DNA of 64,000 nt from Geosiphon pyriformis (taxonomy: Eukaryota > Glomeromycota > Glomeromycetes > Archaeosporales > Geosiphonaceae). Both the position numbers and the translations under genes were made by a program. Position 1 is the stretch's first letter; each line of letters begins with the position of its first letter. The notes beneath the pieces were generated by a model, which worked only from the letters and a program-made list of their open reading frames with translations, did not search any database and had not been told where the DNA came from. Positions 35,427-48,370 of this stretch are shown here, one piece after another. Location: the NCBI GenBank assembly GCA_016748015.1, contig JAAOMT010000258.1, positions 407,008 to 471,007 on the forward strand, given 5' to 3'.

Positions 35427-36330
35427 AAAATTCATTTAAAATAAAATTAATAAAAAAGTTCTTTTAATATTCAAGATGCAAAAATTTTTAAATTAAAAAA
35501 TGGATATTGAATATCACAGTTTTTAGCTAAAACTTTCCTTTTTGAAATAAGAAATTCGGAAAATTTAAAAGAACCAATATAAGGTAAATCAATCGACAAA
35601 CATAAAAAATTTGAATGATTTGAAAGAAAAGTTAAATTAACAATTCATTAAAATTTTAGGTTTTTTTCTTAATATAGAATTATAAAAAAAATATTATTGA
35701 AATATGAAAACAAACATTTATTATTTTGATTTATTAATAGAATTAGATTATATATAATTTAATTTGTGTAAATTAATTTTTATTTACTTATCAAAAATTT
35801 ATAATAATGACAATCATATATATATAATAAAACCCAAAACATTTATCTTTTTATATTTTTTATTAAAAAAAAATTTATTGGTTTTTTTTTAATAAATTAT
35901 TTAAAAGAAAATAAAAACTATTTGTTTATGATACAAATTTGATTTTAATAATCATTTTTTAATTATAATATTAAATCAAACTGTAAAAGTAAAAAAAAAA
36001 ATTATTATATTTTTATTGCATTAATAAAAAAAAATCTTAATATGGGATTTTATTCATTTTAAACTAATAAAAAAAATATTATTAGTTCTTTTATAAAAAT
36101 TATTTACCTTTTTGACTCCGCTTGTTTTTAAAACTTTTTTTACTTTTATTTTTTTTAAAAGGTCAAAATTATGTAGATCTATTTGTAAATAAACCTATTC
36201 TGTATTCGGTCATTAAAAAGTTATGCATGTATAAAATAAAATTGCTAAATAATAAACTGCCATTTCCGAATAAAAAATATTACGTCTCAATGCGTTGAGT
36301 CAAGAGGCCAGCTATTATTAGAATAACTTT

Positions 36331-36390
36331 AATTCAATTCAATTCAATTCAATTCAATTCAACTTAATTTAATTCAATTTAATTCAATCA
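36331..36390 (+). repeat. AATTC pentamer repeat
   Basis: Six AATTC units followed by AATTT/AATTC variants. Confidence 0.9.
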
Positions 36391-36691
36391 AAAGAACAGG
36401 TTTTCTCATTGAAAAAATTACATTGCTTTTTTAGGGAGTCTAAAAGTTTCGGACCCTTTTCTTTTAAATCTATCAAGTAAGGTGAAGATGGTCTGCAAAA
36501 CAAAACTTTTATTTGCAGGCTAAATAAGAAATTTATTTTCAAAAAAATTTATTAATTTTCAAGTAATTTAAAATCTTTATTAAAACATATCCACTTATTT
36601 GATTAAATATTAATTATACAAGTTTATTAAAATGAAGCCACGTGCTTTCTAACTAATTAAGTAAAAAATAAGCCAAAGAATATTTTTTAAA

Positions 36692-36693
<2 letters not shown>

Positions 36694-36726
<33 letters not shown>
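36694..36726 (+). repeat. CAA microsatellite
   Basis: Eleven CAA/AAC units about 40 bases beyond the stop of the HMG-box gene, probably in its 3' UTR. Confidence 0.95.
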
Positions 36727-36768
36727 TATTTTCCCAATGCTCTACCATTTTGAAGATTTGTTTTCCTA

Positions 36769-37824
36769 TTAAACGGGCAAAGTTTCTATGGGTCTACTAG
36801 GGAGAAGTAGGAATTGTTTTTGCAATTCATCAAGCAAATTGCCTGAATGTGATGCGAGTTGCAGAATTTGGTTTCCCAGAGAACGATTGTTATAAATGTA
36901 TTCTTCTAAATTCTGGGATTCCGAGTAACTGATTGGAATAGCGTAATTTGGATATTCTTCCCATATTGGATGATAATTAAGGTGTGCTGCCTCTGAGGGA
37001 AAGAGAATTGAGTTTCCCGGCAAATTTTGTTGAGCTAGTAGTTGATTCTCCACGAGTTCAAACGATGAAAAATTTTGTATAGCAAGCATTGGAGTTGTAA
37101 GCATCAACGCCTCACATTCAATCGGAAACTCGTTGGACGCAACGGAAGGATAGTTATGTTGACTTGAATTACAATGATTAGATGGTGAGGAAATTGGATA
37201 AATGTGATTACTTGATATCGGAACACGAAGATTACTTTTTTGAAAAAGAGTTTCTTCATTTGTAGTCGACACTTCCGTCTTACAATATTTATCAGAAAGA
37301 GGACCAAATGAATCTTCAGCACATATATCAACCGTTTGCTGTGATAAATCATCGAGAGACACAGGAGCTTGAAACGCAGCACTCCAAACGTGATGAAATT
37401 GATCATATGAAGCAAAGTTTGAATCTTTCTTGATCGCTGACTTTCGATTCTTCAATTTGTCATGCTCCTCGGCTTGTAGTTGTAAAGTCTCAACGCAAAT
37501 TTTTTCAAACTGACGTCTAGCCTCCAACATTAGGTCGTAGTATTTTGCTTTAACATAAGCTGGCTCTTTGATCCAAAGTTTTCCTGCTAGTCGAGAAAGT
37601 TCACGCATTTTGTACCTCTCCTTTAAGGTTGGACTAAATTCACGATATACTGCCATTCGGTAGGCAAAAAAAGCATTTGGAGTTTTTGAAAGTTTTTTGT
37701 TCTTTTGAAGTTTCTTTAAGGCATTTGACATTAAATCTTGTACCGTAAGTTTTGGCGGAAAAGAAGGTTTAATAATATCTAAGGGTAACTGAGTTACAGA
37801 TAATTTCTCAAAAATTGGTTGCAT
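36769..37824 (-). CDS. HMG-box (MATA_HMG-like) transcription factor
   Basis: A single exon of 351 residues, ATG at 37824. An HMG box spans about residues 47-107 (SKTPNAFFAYRMAVYREF, then the helices LSRLAGKLWIKEPAYVKAKYY and EARRQF) in the style of the MATA_HMG/Sox class, which bends DNA through the minor groove. Residues 108-351 have no recognised domain, are rich in Ser, Asn, Gln and Pro, and probably form a disordered regulatory region. Mycorrhizal fungi carry expanded sets of these genes, so a mating-type role should not be assumed. There is no homeodomain or other mating-locus gene in view. Simple repeats flank both ends. Confidence 0.88.
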   Translation of the reverse strand: MQPIFEKLSVTQLPLDIIKPSFPPKLTVQDLMSNALKKLQKNKKLSKTPNAFFAYRMAVYREFSPTLKERYKMRELSRLAGKLWIKEPAYVKAKYYDLMLEARRQFEKICVETLQLQAEEHDKLKNRKSAIKKDSNFASYDQFHHVWSAAFQAPVSLDDLSQQTVDICAEDSFGPLSDKYCKTEVSTTNEETLFQKSNLRVPISSNHIYPISSPSNHCNSSQHNYPSVASNEFPIECEALMLTTPMLAIQNFSSFELVENQLLAQQNLPGNSILFPSEAAHLNYHPIWEEYPNYAIPISYSESQNLEEYIYNNRSLGNQILQLASHSGNLLDELQKQFLLLPSRPIETLPV

Positions 37825-37977
37825 TCCTAAATTATAAAAAAAATGAATTGTGATATCTTAAATTTTCAAAATATGGCTTGTCGGTATAAACAAAGAATTT
37901 TTTTGAACTTTCAAGTTGATGTCGCTTATATAGCCAAAGTTAAAATCGTTACAAGTGCAAACTTGATATGTTTTTCA

Positions 37978-38025
37978 AGGAGGAGGAGGAGGAGATGAAG
38001 AAGAAGAAGAAGAAGAAGAATAATA

Positions 38026-38056
<31 letters not shown>

Positions 38057-38057
38057 G
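37978..38057 (+). repeat. Compound GGA/GAA/AAT repeat
   Basis: GGA units pass into GAA and then AAT units, about 150 bases upstream of the HMG-box start codon. Confidence 0.93.
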
Positions 38058-38690
38058 AAAAATAAGTTAAAGTATATTTTAATATCAGTGAGAGGAGTAC
38101 TCTTTGGAAAAACTCTAGCCTCTTAAGACCTATTAAATAGAGACGAAGGTAATTTTTACCAATTTCTTCTCAACGAGAAAATACTTGTAAAAGTAAAGTG
38201 TCACACAATCATCATAAAATTATTGATCTTTTTGTTTGATTGTGATGGGTAGACCTGAGGCACAGACACCTCAAAATCATTTTCTCTTCTTGCCTTAGTG
38301 TGCACATGCCTTTAATATCATTGGGTATTTAATTATTCTAAAGTACTCGGTCCAACCTTTAATATAATTCGCTTACTAAGTGATTTTTAAGCCAGCTTCA
38401 TCTGGTTAGACAATCTTATTTTTGGAAAGTTATTCTATATATGAATTTGAAAAATTTCTCGATGATACTCGGGAATTTTTCATGGTACCTTACATTTGAT
38501 TCCGGAAAATCCAACTTTTCCGAGTAATAGGGTATAAAATTATTCCTATTGAACTTGCATAACTTCAACTGACAGCTCTTGATTTTATTGGCAAATCAAA
38601 TAATTGAATGATCTTTAATATTGTAGGTCGACCTGCGATTCATACATTAACGGTTTTACCTAGTACACTTCTAAACTTGGGCTCTAAAGT

Positions 38691-38691
<1 letters not shown>

Positions 38692-38749
<58 letters not shown>
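38692..38749 (+). repeat. AAT microsatellite
   Basis: About 19 AAT units. Confidence 0.96.
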
Positions 38750-38750
<1 letters not shown>

Positions 38751-41700
38751 TGTTCATGCATCTCACCCCTGAAACAGTGAGACTTGAGCTAATTAAGTTT
38801 GATTTCGGAAAAATGAAAGAATTCACTCATAACTAAAGGTATTTATATTATAAAATTACATAGACCAAAGAATTATTGTAGACAATTACTAAACCGGGCC
38901 ATTGATGCCTGACTTTTATGCTTAACCCCAAACCGAAAATTATATTTTTGCAAGATTACTCAGCGGGAATTTTTTTAATTATGTAATATATTGATTAGGT
39001 CGGAAATTGAAGTCCGACAGATCAAAAATTATGCGAATTTTCACTTTTGGTTGGTTACGTATTCAATTATACAGGTATTATTTATTTATAATATCATTAT
39101 CCAATCAATCAGTTCGAAAGTCTGAGGAGTCTCACGTTTCGACTACTTTTAAGCGATCAAAGCATGTGAATTTTTAGACAACCCGTTTTTTCAACAATTC
39201 TTAAAGCGTTGAAACTTTTTTTTTGGGGGAGGGGTTGGGATTTAAGATACTGTTTTAAAACTATATGTCTTGTATGAATGGATCGCATAAATGAGCTAAT
39301 TGAAAATTTATATGAATATTTTATAATTTTTTATGAAAGAGTTAGAATAAAAAGATTAAAAAAAACAAAAAACAAAAAAAAACAAAAAAAAAAGATCAAA
39401 AACCGGGATGACCATGCAGCCCATTCAAGCGTGCATTTTTCAATGTCACCATCTTTGTCTAAATTAAGATAGAATATAGGATCGTCGCCCAAATTTGATT
39501 AAAATCTCAAGAAAGGCAAGATTATCCAGAATACAAATTCATTATCAAATGTGATAATCAAAGATAATGAATCGATTAAAGATGATAAACCCACTGAAAA
39601 GGGAAAAAATGATTTAGTATAACATCTTATATAGACTAAATATATTATGAGTTTTTTTTTCAAAGCTTTTATTTATTTGTAGCTCTTTTTTTTTTTTAAC
39701 AAAACGCCTTAAAATTTTCTTTGAAAGATTCAATGTTTTAATTGATCACAATTAAAGCGTTGGTTTCACAAATTTTACTTTTTCTTACAAAACTAACATA
39801 AAACAAATACTAGTCTCATAGGAATCCAAATTTCTTGTGCACTAATTTAAGATATTACTAATACATTAATATAAAGTTCCTTTAATTTTCTAATCGAGTC
39901 AAACAGCCCCGGTAACTTTATCTTGACCTTAGGTATCAATATAACTTCAGAATTTGAATTAGGGATCATTTCGATACTAAAGAGACTGTTGGGTATGGAT
40001 CATTGTCACTTATCCCGATTAGGTAATACCTTGATGATTTTTCTCAGGAGTAGAATTTTTCAGCCATTCAATCTTCGAATAAGTAAAGATTTTTAGGTTT
40101 CCCAAAATTCTTATCGGCCAGTTATCAAACATTCATAGATAGCAACGAGATTAGCGAAAATAACTTTTAACTATCTGCCCAGTTAGAATGTAACAAGTTT
40201 AGCTAGGATTTTCAATTGACATGTATTTTTGGAAGGTCTCAAATTGGAATTACATCGTGGAAAGATAATGTGATCAAATATTTATCCAGCCTAAATTGAT
40301 TTTTTTCCCGTACTTAAGAATAAAAATGCTATATATTAAAAAGAATAATTCATTTTTTAAGTACAACATTATCTTTTTACAATGGCAAGATTTTCTATTA
40401 CTTTATCAAAATATTGTATTTTTGGGAAAAATATATTACATTATTATATGAAGATATTTCCAAACTTGTGTTAATATTAAAAAATAGGGTTTCTCTGAAG
40501 AACTAATATCATGGCTTTACAAATATATGCAATTTTTTACACTAAACAATTACAAAATTTATTGTGACAATTAAATTGTTTAAATCTACCTAATTTTAAG
40601 TTTACTATTAATAAAGAAAAAATATAGCCCTTTTTTTTATATTTAAAAGAAGAAAATTATTGAGTCAACTTTATTAGTTATTTTTAAAAATTACCAATCA
40701 TACTATTTAATAATTATAAAAATATTTTCTTTTTCTTTTCATGATACTTTCTGAATTAAAAACTAAAATTAATTATTTAATTATTATTGTGCAAACTTAA
40801 ATATATTTGTTTAATATATTTATAATTACATAAATGATTAAAAATTTTACTAAAGTTTTATTTTTTTTCATTTAAAAAATTAAAAAAAGTTTTTTGCATA
40901 AAAAATACCAAAACAACATCATGTAAAAAATACTTAAAAATTTTAAATATAATTTTTAAATGATAATAAATCTTGTATTTTGTAATGCTGTTTACCAAGT
41001 TACTCTTACATATATTTGTATAATAAACTAAATTCAATTTCAAGATTTATTTAAAGACTTTGATTTTTATTTTTTATGAAAATGGAAAAGATCATTTTTA
41101 TTAATTCAAAAAACATTCTTTTTCTAAAGATATTTAAATTATTAATATATTAACTTAAGACCAAGTTTTATTTAAAGCATGAAAATATGATTGATTTAAA
41201 AACTGAAACTATTAAAAAAAAACTTAAAACCATATTCTTCGGATTCAATACACAGAAAAATCTGACGATAGAACGTCTACAATCAAATTCAATCCCAATC
41301 ATACTTAGTGGTATATAATCTATGTTCGTACTACAGAAGAATCTTTCGATATTTAAATATTTTGTACAAATTCCCAACTGCCTAAATGAGGTTGGTTTGA
41401 GTGTAATACTGCAAGATGACATTCAAACAAAAGTTGAATGAAAAATGCTCTCAACATACTCAAAAGCTACAATCTCGTCCACGTTTTAGTTTTCTTTTTC
41501 AACAAAATAAGCATCTTCATTGTTCCTTTAGCTTCATTATTTCGAGTTGACCAATATTACTCATTATAAACGGTAGATTCTTTTCTCACTATTGGAATTA
41601 ATATAGAATCTCTTGCAGCAACTGATAAATAGTTTAATGCAAATTTGTTTATCTCAAAAACTTACCAGCGCCCAACCAAGTTGTTTTGACCAAACAATAC

Positions 41701-42499
41701 TAATTACATTTTTCACTATTTATATTCGTATTCTATCTGTAACCATCCTTTTTCTTTGGGTTTATAACTACCAATACGATTGATAACGTGAATATACTTG
41801 GCAAGCTCTAGGTTCTTTACAAGTAAAAGTAATTTATTCGATAAAATATATTTATTGAACTTAATTTTTCGGCTGCCATAGAGTTCTCTTACAAATAAAT
41901 ATTTACTATTATAAACAGTAATCAAAATATATATTTCTATATCATTTGTTAATCTAATTAGTGATTACATCGCTTATTTAATTTACAATCAATAATACTG
42001 CCATTTATTATTTACAATCAAATTGGAATTATTTAATTGTAAATAAAAAAATATTTGGAAATCATCCAATTACCATGAATCATAAATGGTGAAAGTCTTA
42101 ATGATCAATTTTCAACCCCTTTTCAAATTTGTAGATGAATTTCTTTGACAAATCTAATCTCGATAGCGTTGAGTAAACTGCTATTCTCATTTAAGTAATT
42201 TGTGAAAGAAAGTAACCTTCCATTTGAGGTTCATAAAGGCCGAAATTATTTATCAATAAAGTCCATCAAAGATAATGGTTAAATTTTCCCAATTTAACTT
42301 TAAGCAGCTATTTCAGGTTGTAAACCAACTTTTCTATATACCATCTTGAATCAAGAAAAATGAAATTAAAAGATATGCTCAACATTTTAATTTAATAATA
42401 ATAATAATAATAAAGTTAATTATCTAAAATTAACCAAATTTTGCGTACTACGAGTTTTTGATTTGGATTATTATTGTTAGTTTAATCAGGGCTTGCAAA

Positions 42500-43659
42500 T
42501 GACATATTTTAATATGTAATTATTTAAAGAATTTGCAAAATGACAAAAATTATAGCTTTAGAAATTTCTATTCTGAATTTATATATTAATAATTTAATTT
42601 TTCTCAAAATAATACATTAATTCATATGCTTTTGTTTTATTTATTGTATTACAAAAATATTTATTTCATATAAAGCTGATAATATAGTACATATGTAAAT
42701 CACTAACCATATAATTGCCGAATTATCAAAAATTGAAGCAAGCTAAATATGCCATAAAAATTTTATTTAACTCAAATAATTTTTATTGGTTTATTTAAAA
42801 TAATTTTTTTTTAAAAAAAAATAATACAATTTTTTATAAATTTAGAGCTTTTAATTTTTTTTTACAAAAAAACCATTTTAAATTAAAATACTAATCCAAT
42901 ATGTAAGTAACGAATGTTAAATATTAATGAAATAATATAATAAAAACTATTTTTTATTTTTTTATTTTTAAAGCATATGTATAATAATTATTCATATTAA
43001 TGTACTTTTTTGAAATAAAAAATTTTAAGCCTATTTATTATAATTGTAAAAAATAAAATAAAATTTTATAATATTAACTTAATTAAGTTTTTTAAATTGT
43101 TATGCAATTGATAACCAAAAAATTACTATTTAAATATTGAATTATTATAAAATATTAAACATAACTATGTTTATAATTAATTTAATTGAAAATTAAAAAA
43201 ATATTTTTAAGAATTTTATTTTAGCTCAAAATTTAATTTTTGATTAAAGATTAAAGTTTTTTTACTAAAAATTTATATCTTGTCTTTTTTTGTTCTGTTA
43301 TAAAGCCATATATGTAATATTTTAATTATGTAAATAAATAAATCTGTTAAATTTCTGTTTGTATATTTTATACTTATTTAATTATTTTATTTAAATTAAA
43401 ATATATTATAAATTTTTTTGTAGTTATTTTATTTAATTAAATAAATTATGTACATATTTTTAATATTTTATAAAATAAATTTTATTTTATTTTATTATTA
43501 TTATTATTGGATTATTTTCTTTTGATTTTTTTAAAAGTTTAATATTTTACTTGTCAGCTGATTTATTTTTTGTTATCAAAAATGTATATATATATTTTTA
43601 TTTTGATTATACAATATTTGCTCTATTCAAAAATAAGTCTTAAAAGTTTAATCTAAAAT
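42500..43659. other. Extremely AT-rich tract, left of LINE fragment
   Basis: Almost only A and T with many stop codons; no gene is possible. It borders the LINE fragment sharply. Confidence 0.6.
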
Positions 43660-44676
43660 ATTTTACTTGTTTTTATATATGTTTATAAATACGTAAAGAC
43701 TGGTGGGATGACAGTTTCTGGTGATATTAGGCATTTTGTTTGCAAAATATTCAATGCAATTAGCCGTGTTTAATGGGAAGTCGGTCCTGAAACTAATTTT
43801 ATAAATGGTGACATGATCAGAGATATAGATTGGGTGCGTACCTTCCTGGTTTGGCACCCAAATTCGCATATGGCTGCAGGGTACACAAGCAAGTCCTCAG
43901 CTGGCCTGCATTTATACATCATAAAAGCTGTTCACAAGAGGCTACCGGTTACTGTTAAGAAAAATTTGTATGATAAATTATATCCCAGTGTTCTGTATTT
44001 TTATTGTGGAGAGGTAGTATTTCCTGATCATGTGTTTGTGTACAGTGTGAATACGGATGTTCATGAGTCTTTTTTAACTGTCCATACAGCTCGTTGGATT
44101 GCTTTGACTGGTGCGTACATCTCATCTTCTCTGGTACTTCAAACACTATGTTCTAGCAAAATGGATGTTAGTTTGCACATGGCTCTGTGCAAGAGTTTTG
44201 TCCTAAGAGAATGGTTTTATGGAGCCTTTGCAGTTTTTGACTGGCCTAAGAATGTGGTTTCTAAGCTGGTCACTTTTGTGCACGATCTGGTAATTAAGCA
44301 TTATAATAAGATTTGATTGTATAGGTCTAAATATAGGGCTAATATATATAAGTCTGGTTTGGTTTGTGATGACAGTTCACCACCTCTTGCAATTTGTGGT
44401 TTGCCAACTGCCTTATTGGATAGTGTAATCAGGCTTTTGGGTATAGCTGAAGCTTTTGGTATAAGTTTTGAAATACGCATGCATTGTTTATTTTATTCAG
44501 GTATTAGCGATAATATCACTGTTATGATAGGTTTGTAATGTTGTTTTGACCGTCCCAAATGGCTGGTCATGTGTAGAAAGTGTGTGAGTTGCATCTAGTT
44601 TGGAACACTTTGTTGTTGTATTGTACTAGGTAGCAATTGGGCCTCACTCATTAAAATAAAATTAAAAAAAATATGT
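43660..44676 (+). mobile_element. 5'-truncated LINE (non-LTR retrotransposon) fragment
   Basis: A block clearly less AT-rich than both flanks. It carries the end of the element's ORF, a 3' UTR and a short terminal A-rich segment (CTCACTCATTAAAATAAAATTAAA). The same protein end and tail are, from memory, widespread in Rhizophagus genomes. The left boundary is set by the change in base composition and is approximate. No target-site duplication was identified. Confidence 0.65.
43774..44538 (+). pseudogene. C-terminal part of LINE ORF, interrupted
   Basis: The frame reads DIDWVRTFLVWHPNSHMAAG, then a single in-frame TGA at 44314-44316, and continues without shift to LLGIAEAFGISFEIR and a stop at 44536-44538. 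A Cys/His element typical of the zf-RVT region (YCGEVVFPDHVF) has lost its first Cys, which reads Tyr. In related copies the stop position is usually Trp. Both changes fit single G-to-A transitions. The upstream reverse transcriptase is absent, so the copy is dead. Confidence 0.65.
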
Positions 44677-46650
44677 CTATTGTAAATTTATGTTTTTAAA
44701 TTGCAAAAAAGTATAGTTATTACTAATCAAATAATTCAGATCTACTTTTTTTAAAATTATTTGTATATTATTATTTTTGTTAACAAAAAATTATTTATGT
44801 TTTTTTATTATAATATGTATCTAAGCTTTTTATTAGCTGTGAATTTTTTCAATTTTTTGTTTTATATGTTTTTCATGTTATTTAACTTAATTTGTATGTT
44901 TTTTTAAAACAGTAGCAAAATTTGTAACTAAAATCTGCTATTCGACAAAATTTTTATAATTTTGATTTTATTTATTAAGTATTATCTTAAATGTTTTAAT
45001 TTTAACTTATTTAATTTTTTTATATTGTTTTACAATATAACCAAATAATAAATAGGCAAATAAACAATTATATCTTATCAGATTATTATAATAACCAAAA
45101 AAAAAATTAATTTTAAAAAAATTAAAATACAAAATATGCTAATTAAAATTATCAAATTATAAATTAGCAAGATTGCCAAATAATTAATTACTTAATAATA
45201 AAAATAGCATTTTGAAGTTAATATGACTTCAAATTCAAAAGTAATATAATTAAAATATTTTGCCTTTTTGATAATATTTGTTGTATAACATTAAAATCGA
45301 ATAATATATAAAAAAAATATTACAACTAGAATAATTAATAGTTTAAGAGCTTTAATACTTAAATAAAATACAATTTATCAAAATAAGTTTTTTGATCCAA
45401 ATATAATTAATAAAAACCAAAATTAATTAAAGTTTATTACTTTATAAAACAATATTTTAAAATTTATTAACTATTAATTCAATAATATTTGATATTAATT
45501 AAATTTTTTTCGATTTAAATTTTTTTTTCAAATATGTATATCTTAATAATTAATTTATAAAATTGAACATAATATTGTTACAATTAAATAAAAAAATCTA
45601 AATTAAACAACTTAGAAATAATTTAAAATTAAAATTTCAGATAATTTACTGTTAAATACTGTCTAAAAAAACAAAAATTGCAAAAAACAATCAAAACAAA
45701 TGGAATAAAGATTCTTATTAACAATATTTGAAAATTAGAAACAAAATTAACTTTTTTAATTATTAATAAACTGTGTAATTTTATAAAAATTAAATATATA
45801 TGTTAATATTAAAAATTTATTATACAAATTCTATTTATTTTGAAGCTTCTACTTTATTTAATTCAAATATATTAATTGTGTAATTAAAATATGTTTTTTA
45901 ATTAGCTTTCAATTATTATTTTTAAGAAAATCTGAATATTGATAAAATAGTTTATAACTGTTAATAAAAGATAATACAGCTTGTATAATTTTATGTCTTA
46001 ATCAGCATATTCAGAATCCAATAACAGATATTTTTTGTTTTTTTAATATTTATTTATTTAAGAAAACTTTTATTAAAGCTAAAAATAATACAAAAAGAAA
46101 AAAACCGCTAATCAACCGCCAAATAAGTTTGACTTAATTTAGAATATTTAATTGTTACTTTTTGCCAAAATTTAAATAAGCTGTATTTTGATTAACTCAA
46201 TTTTTCTAAATTAAAAACGTACATTTTCACAGTTTTACACAATATTTTTATTAAAATTTTTTAATTATTACTTTTTAATATGTATGTGCATAAATTTTTA
46301 CATAATCTTTATTATATTATTTTTTGTAATAATAATTACATCTAATTTAAATTAATATATAATTATTCAAAATTAAATTTAATTAAATAATATAGTTGTA
46401 TATTAATAGAGAGAATTTTTAAGACAATTTATTTGTATTTAAATTTGGGCAACAAAAGAAATATTTGGCAGATAATTATATCATTTGATAAATAAATATT
46501 GTTAAACATTATATTTTACAATAAACACTGATTTTAAAACACAATTAATAATATTTGATAGCTAACAGTTATAAATTCTTTTTGAAGTAATATATTTTCT
46601 ATCGTTGTTGTATATATATATTTTTGGGAAATTCATTTTAAAAATCAAAA
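44677..46650. other. Extremely AT-rich tract, right of LINE fragment
   Basis: The same composition as 42500-43659. No gene and no recognisable element body. Confidence 0.6.
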
Positions 46651-48370
46651 ACTTTTAAATGAAAAAATTCTGTGAAGCAAATTTTAGTCATACATTAATT
46701 TTATATCTTTAAAGTTTTAATTAAGGCGAATAAACTAGCCTTTATATTAAAATAAAATATATTAAATCATTTATACAAAAACTAAAAACAATTTTTGAAA
46801 CATTATTAATATTCACATAATTTAAAAACCAAGTTTTGGACTCAATTCAACATGTGTTTTATTTTTGGTTTAAAACTTAATCTTTCAATTTGTAATTTTG
46901 TTATTAAAATTTTTCATCAAAATTTGAAATACTTTTATATTGGAAGCTTCTTTTAAACAAAGATAATTTTTTTCAGATTTGTTTCCATTCATCAGTTTCG
47001 CGATATGAAAAAATTAAGAATTGTTTAATTTGTTCAAAACCGAAGATTTTCAAAATATTTATTTCCTTAATTAAAACTCAAGATAGATAGAAATAGATTA
47101 TAAATCTTGGCAATTGAGATTTTCATTTTGTTAACTTTAAAATACAAGCTCACTTCAATCAATATGTAGTATCTTCCATGTGCTAAAAAAGAGCTTTTAA
47201 GTGACAAATTTTCTTGTGATAGACTTAAGAGTAAAATTCTGGTTTTGGAATGTATCTGTAATTTAAATTGTTTAATATTTGAATTTGAGTTATCAGCTTC
47301 AATTAAATTTTAGAAAATTGTTTCCCTTGAAGTTTTCAAAAAGAATTTTCTATCAGAGAGACGGAGGGAAAAATGATACGAAATGCTATTTGTTTCAGTC
47401 AATGTGTGTTATAGTAAGATCGAATATTCCAATTCTAAAGTTTAAGTTTCTACCTCGTATACAAAAAACCGATTTCGCTAAACGGGATGACATTTAAATA
47501 TCCTGACGGGGTTTTGGCAAGCTACATTGTCTAATCCTGGAACTTTTTGAATTACAAATTTCACTTGATCTACATAAACAGCCTATATTTATTAATAAAA
47601 ACATCCGGAATTTTTATCAAGAAATCTTATTCTATTTGCTTTCCTAATTAATAATTTGTAAGTGAAACGGAAAATTTTGATTGGAAAGAGTAACTTAAAT
47701 TTTTATCAGCGTCTTTATCATTTTCCTCAATGGGTCAGAGCAATTGGATGATCGACCCGGTTTATTATATAATATTTCTCATCGGGAGTAAATATATTTG
47801 TTTGAAAGTTTTCCTTTTTTAAATCTAGCGTCAAAAACCGTTTTTTCTTTCAGCCATTACCAATTCAAGATTTTTCAGTTGCAAAAATCACATTCTCATA
47901 GTTTCTTCTTTCGAGTATCGATAAATAAATTGCAGGTTAACCTGATTAAAAAGATTTCAAAATTTTTAATAAGGGATTCAAATCACTACATTCTCCTATA
48001 CAAATTCTGAAAGTTGCTTCTCTAGTGATATGAAAAAGAATAACAACAGTCACACTAATCTAAAATTGACAAGTATCTTCGCTGAATCTGGATGATCTAT
48101 TATTACATAATAAATGTATTACCACAAATCTTAACATCTTTGGTGTATCTTAGATTAAGTTGCAGCTCATCAGAAAAAAAAATGAATTTCATGATGGACA
48201 ACGTTTCTTTTTTATTAAATAATGGCATATTTACGGACAATATTTGATAAGTCTCCAACCTAGTCGAGTTTCAACAGTATTTAAAAATTAGTTTAAGATG
48301 AGGGACCAACTGTTTTAACAATAAGCGTTTATTAGCCAAGTAACTTTTCAAAACATGTGATATTTTAGAT
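46651..48370. other. Non-coding, moderate composition
   Basis: Less extreme than its flanks. Open frames at 47279-47497 and 47798-48010 are unrecognised and not called. Confidence 0.45.

Larger units (their letters stand above)
31401..36768. other. Gene-poor, microsatellite-rich region
   Basis: No supported gene. A minus-strand reading at 32876-32781 (32 codons, starting MQIRIRFNIEPDFSGKD and ending before GTAGAA) could be an exon, but I found no partner. An open frame at 32331-32519 is not recognised. Repeats are listed separately. Confidence 0.5.
37825..42499. other. Gene-poor region
   Basis: Upstream flank of the HMG-box gene, then about 4 kb without a recognisable gene. Open frames at 39278-39472 (Lys-rich), 41168-41422 and 41716-41925 have no supporting features. 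Confidence 0.5.

Noticed and set aside
34600-38749. CRISPR-like or other spaced repeat arrays
   Set aside because: All repeats here are pure microsatellites without spacers, in a eukaryotic context.
43955-44146. Minus-strand open frame inside the LINE fragment
   Set aside because: Shadow of the LINE coding frame on the plus strand.
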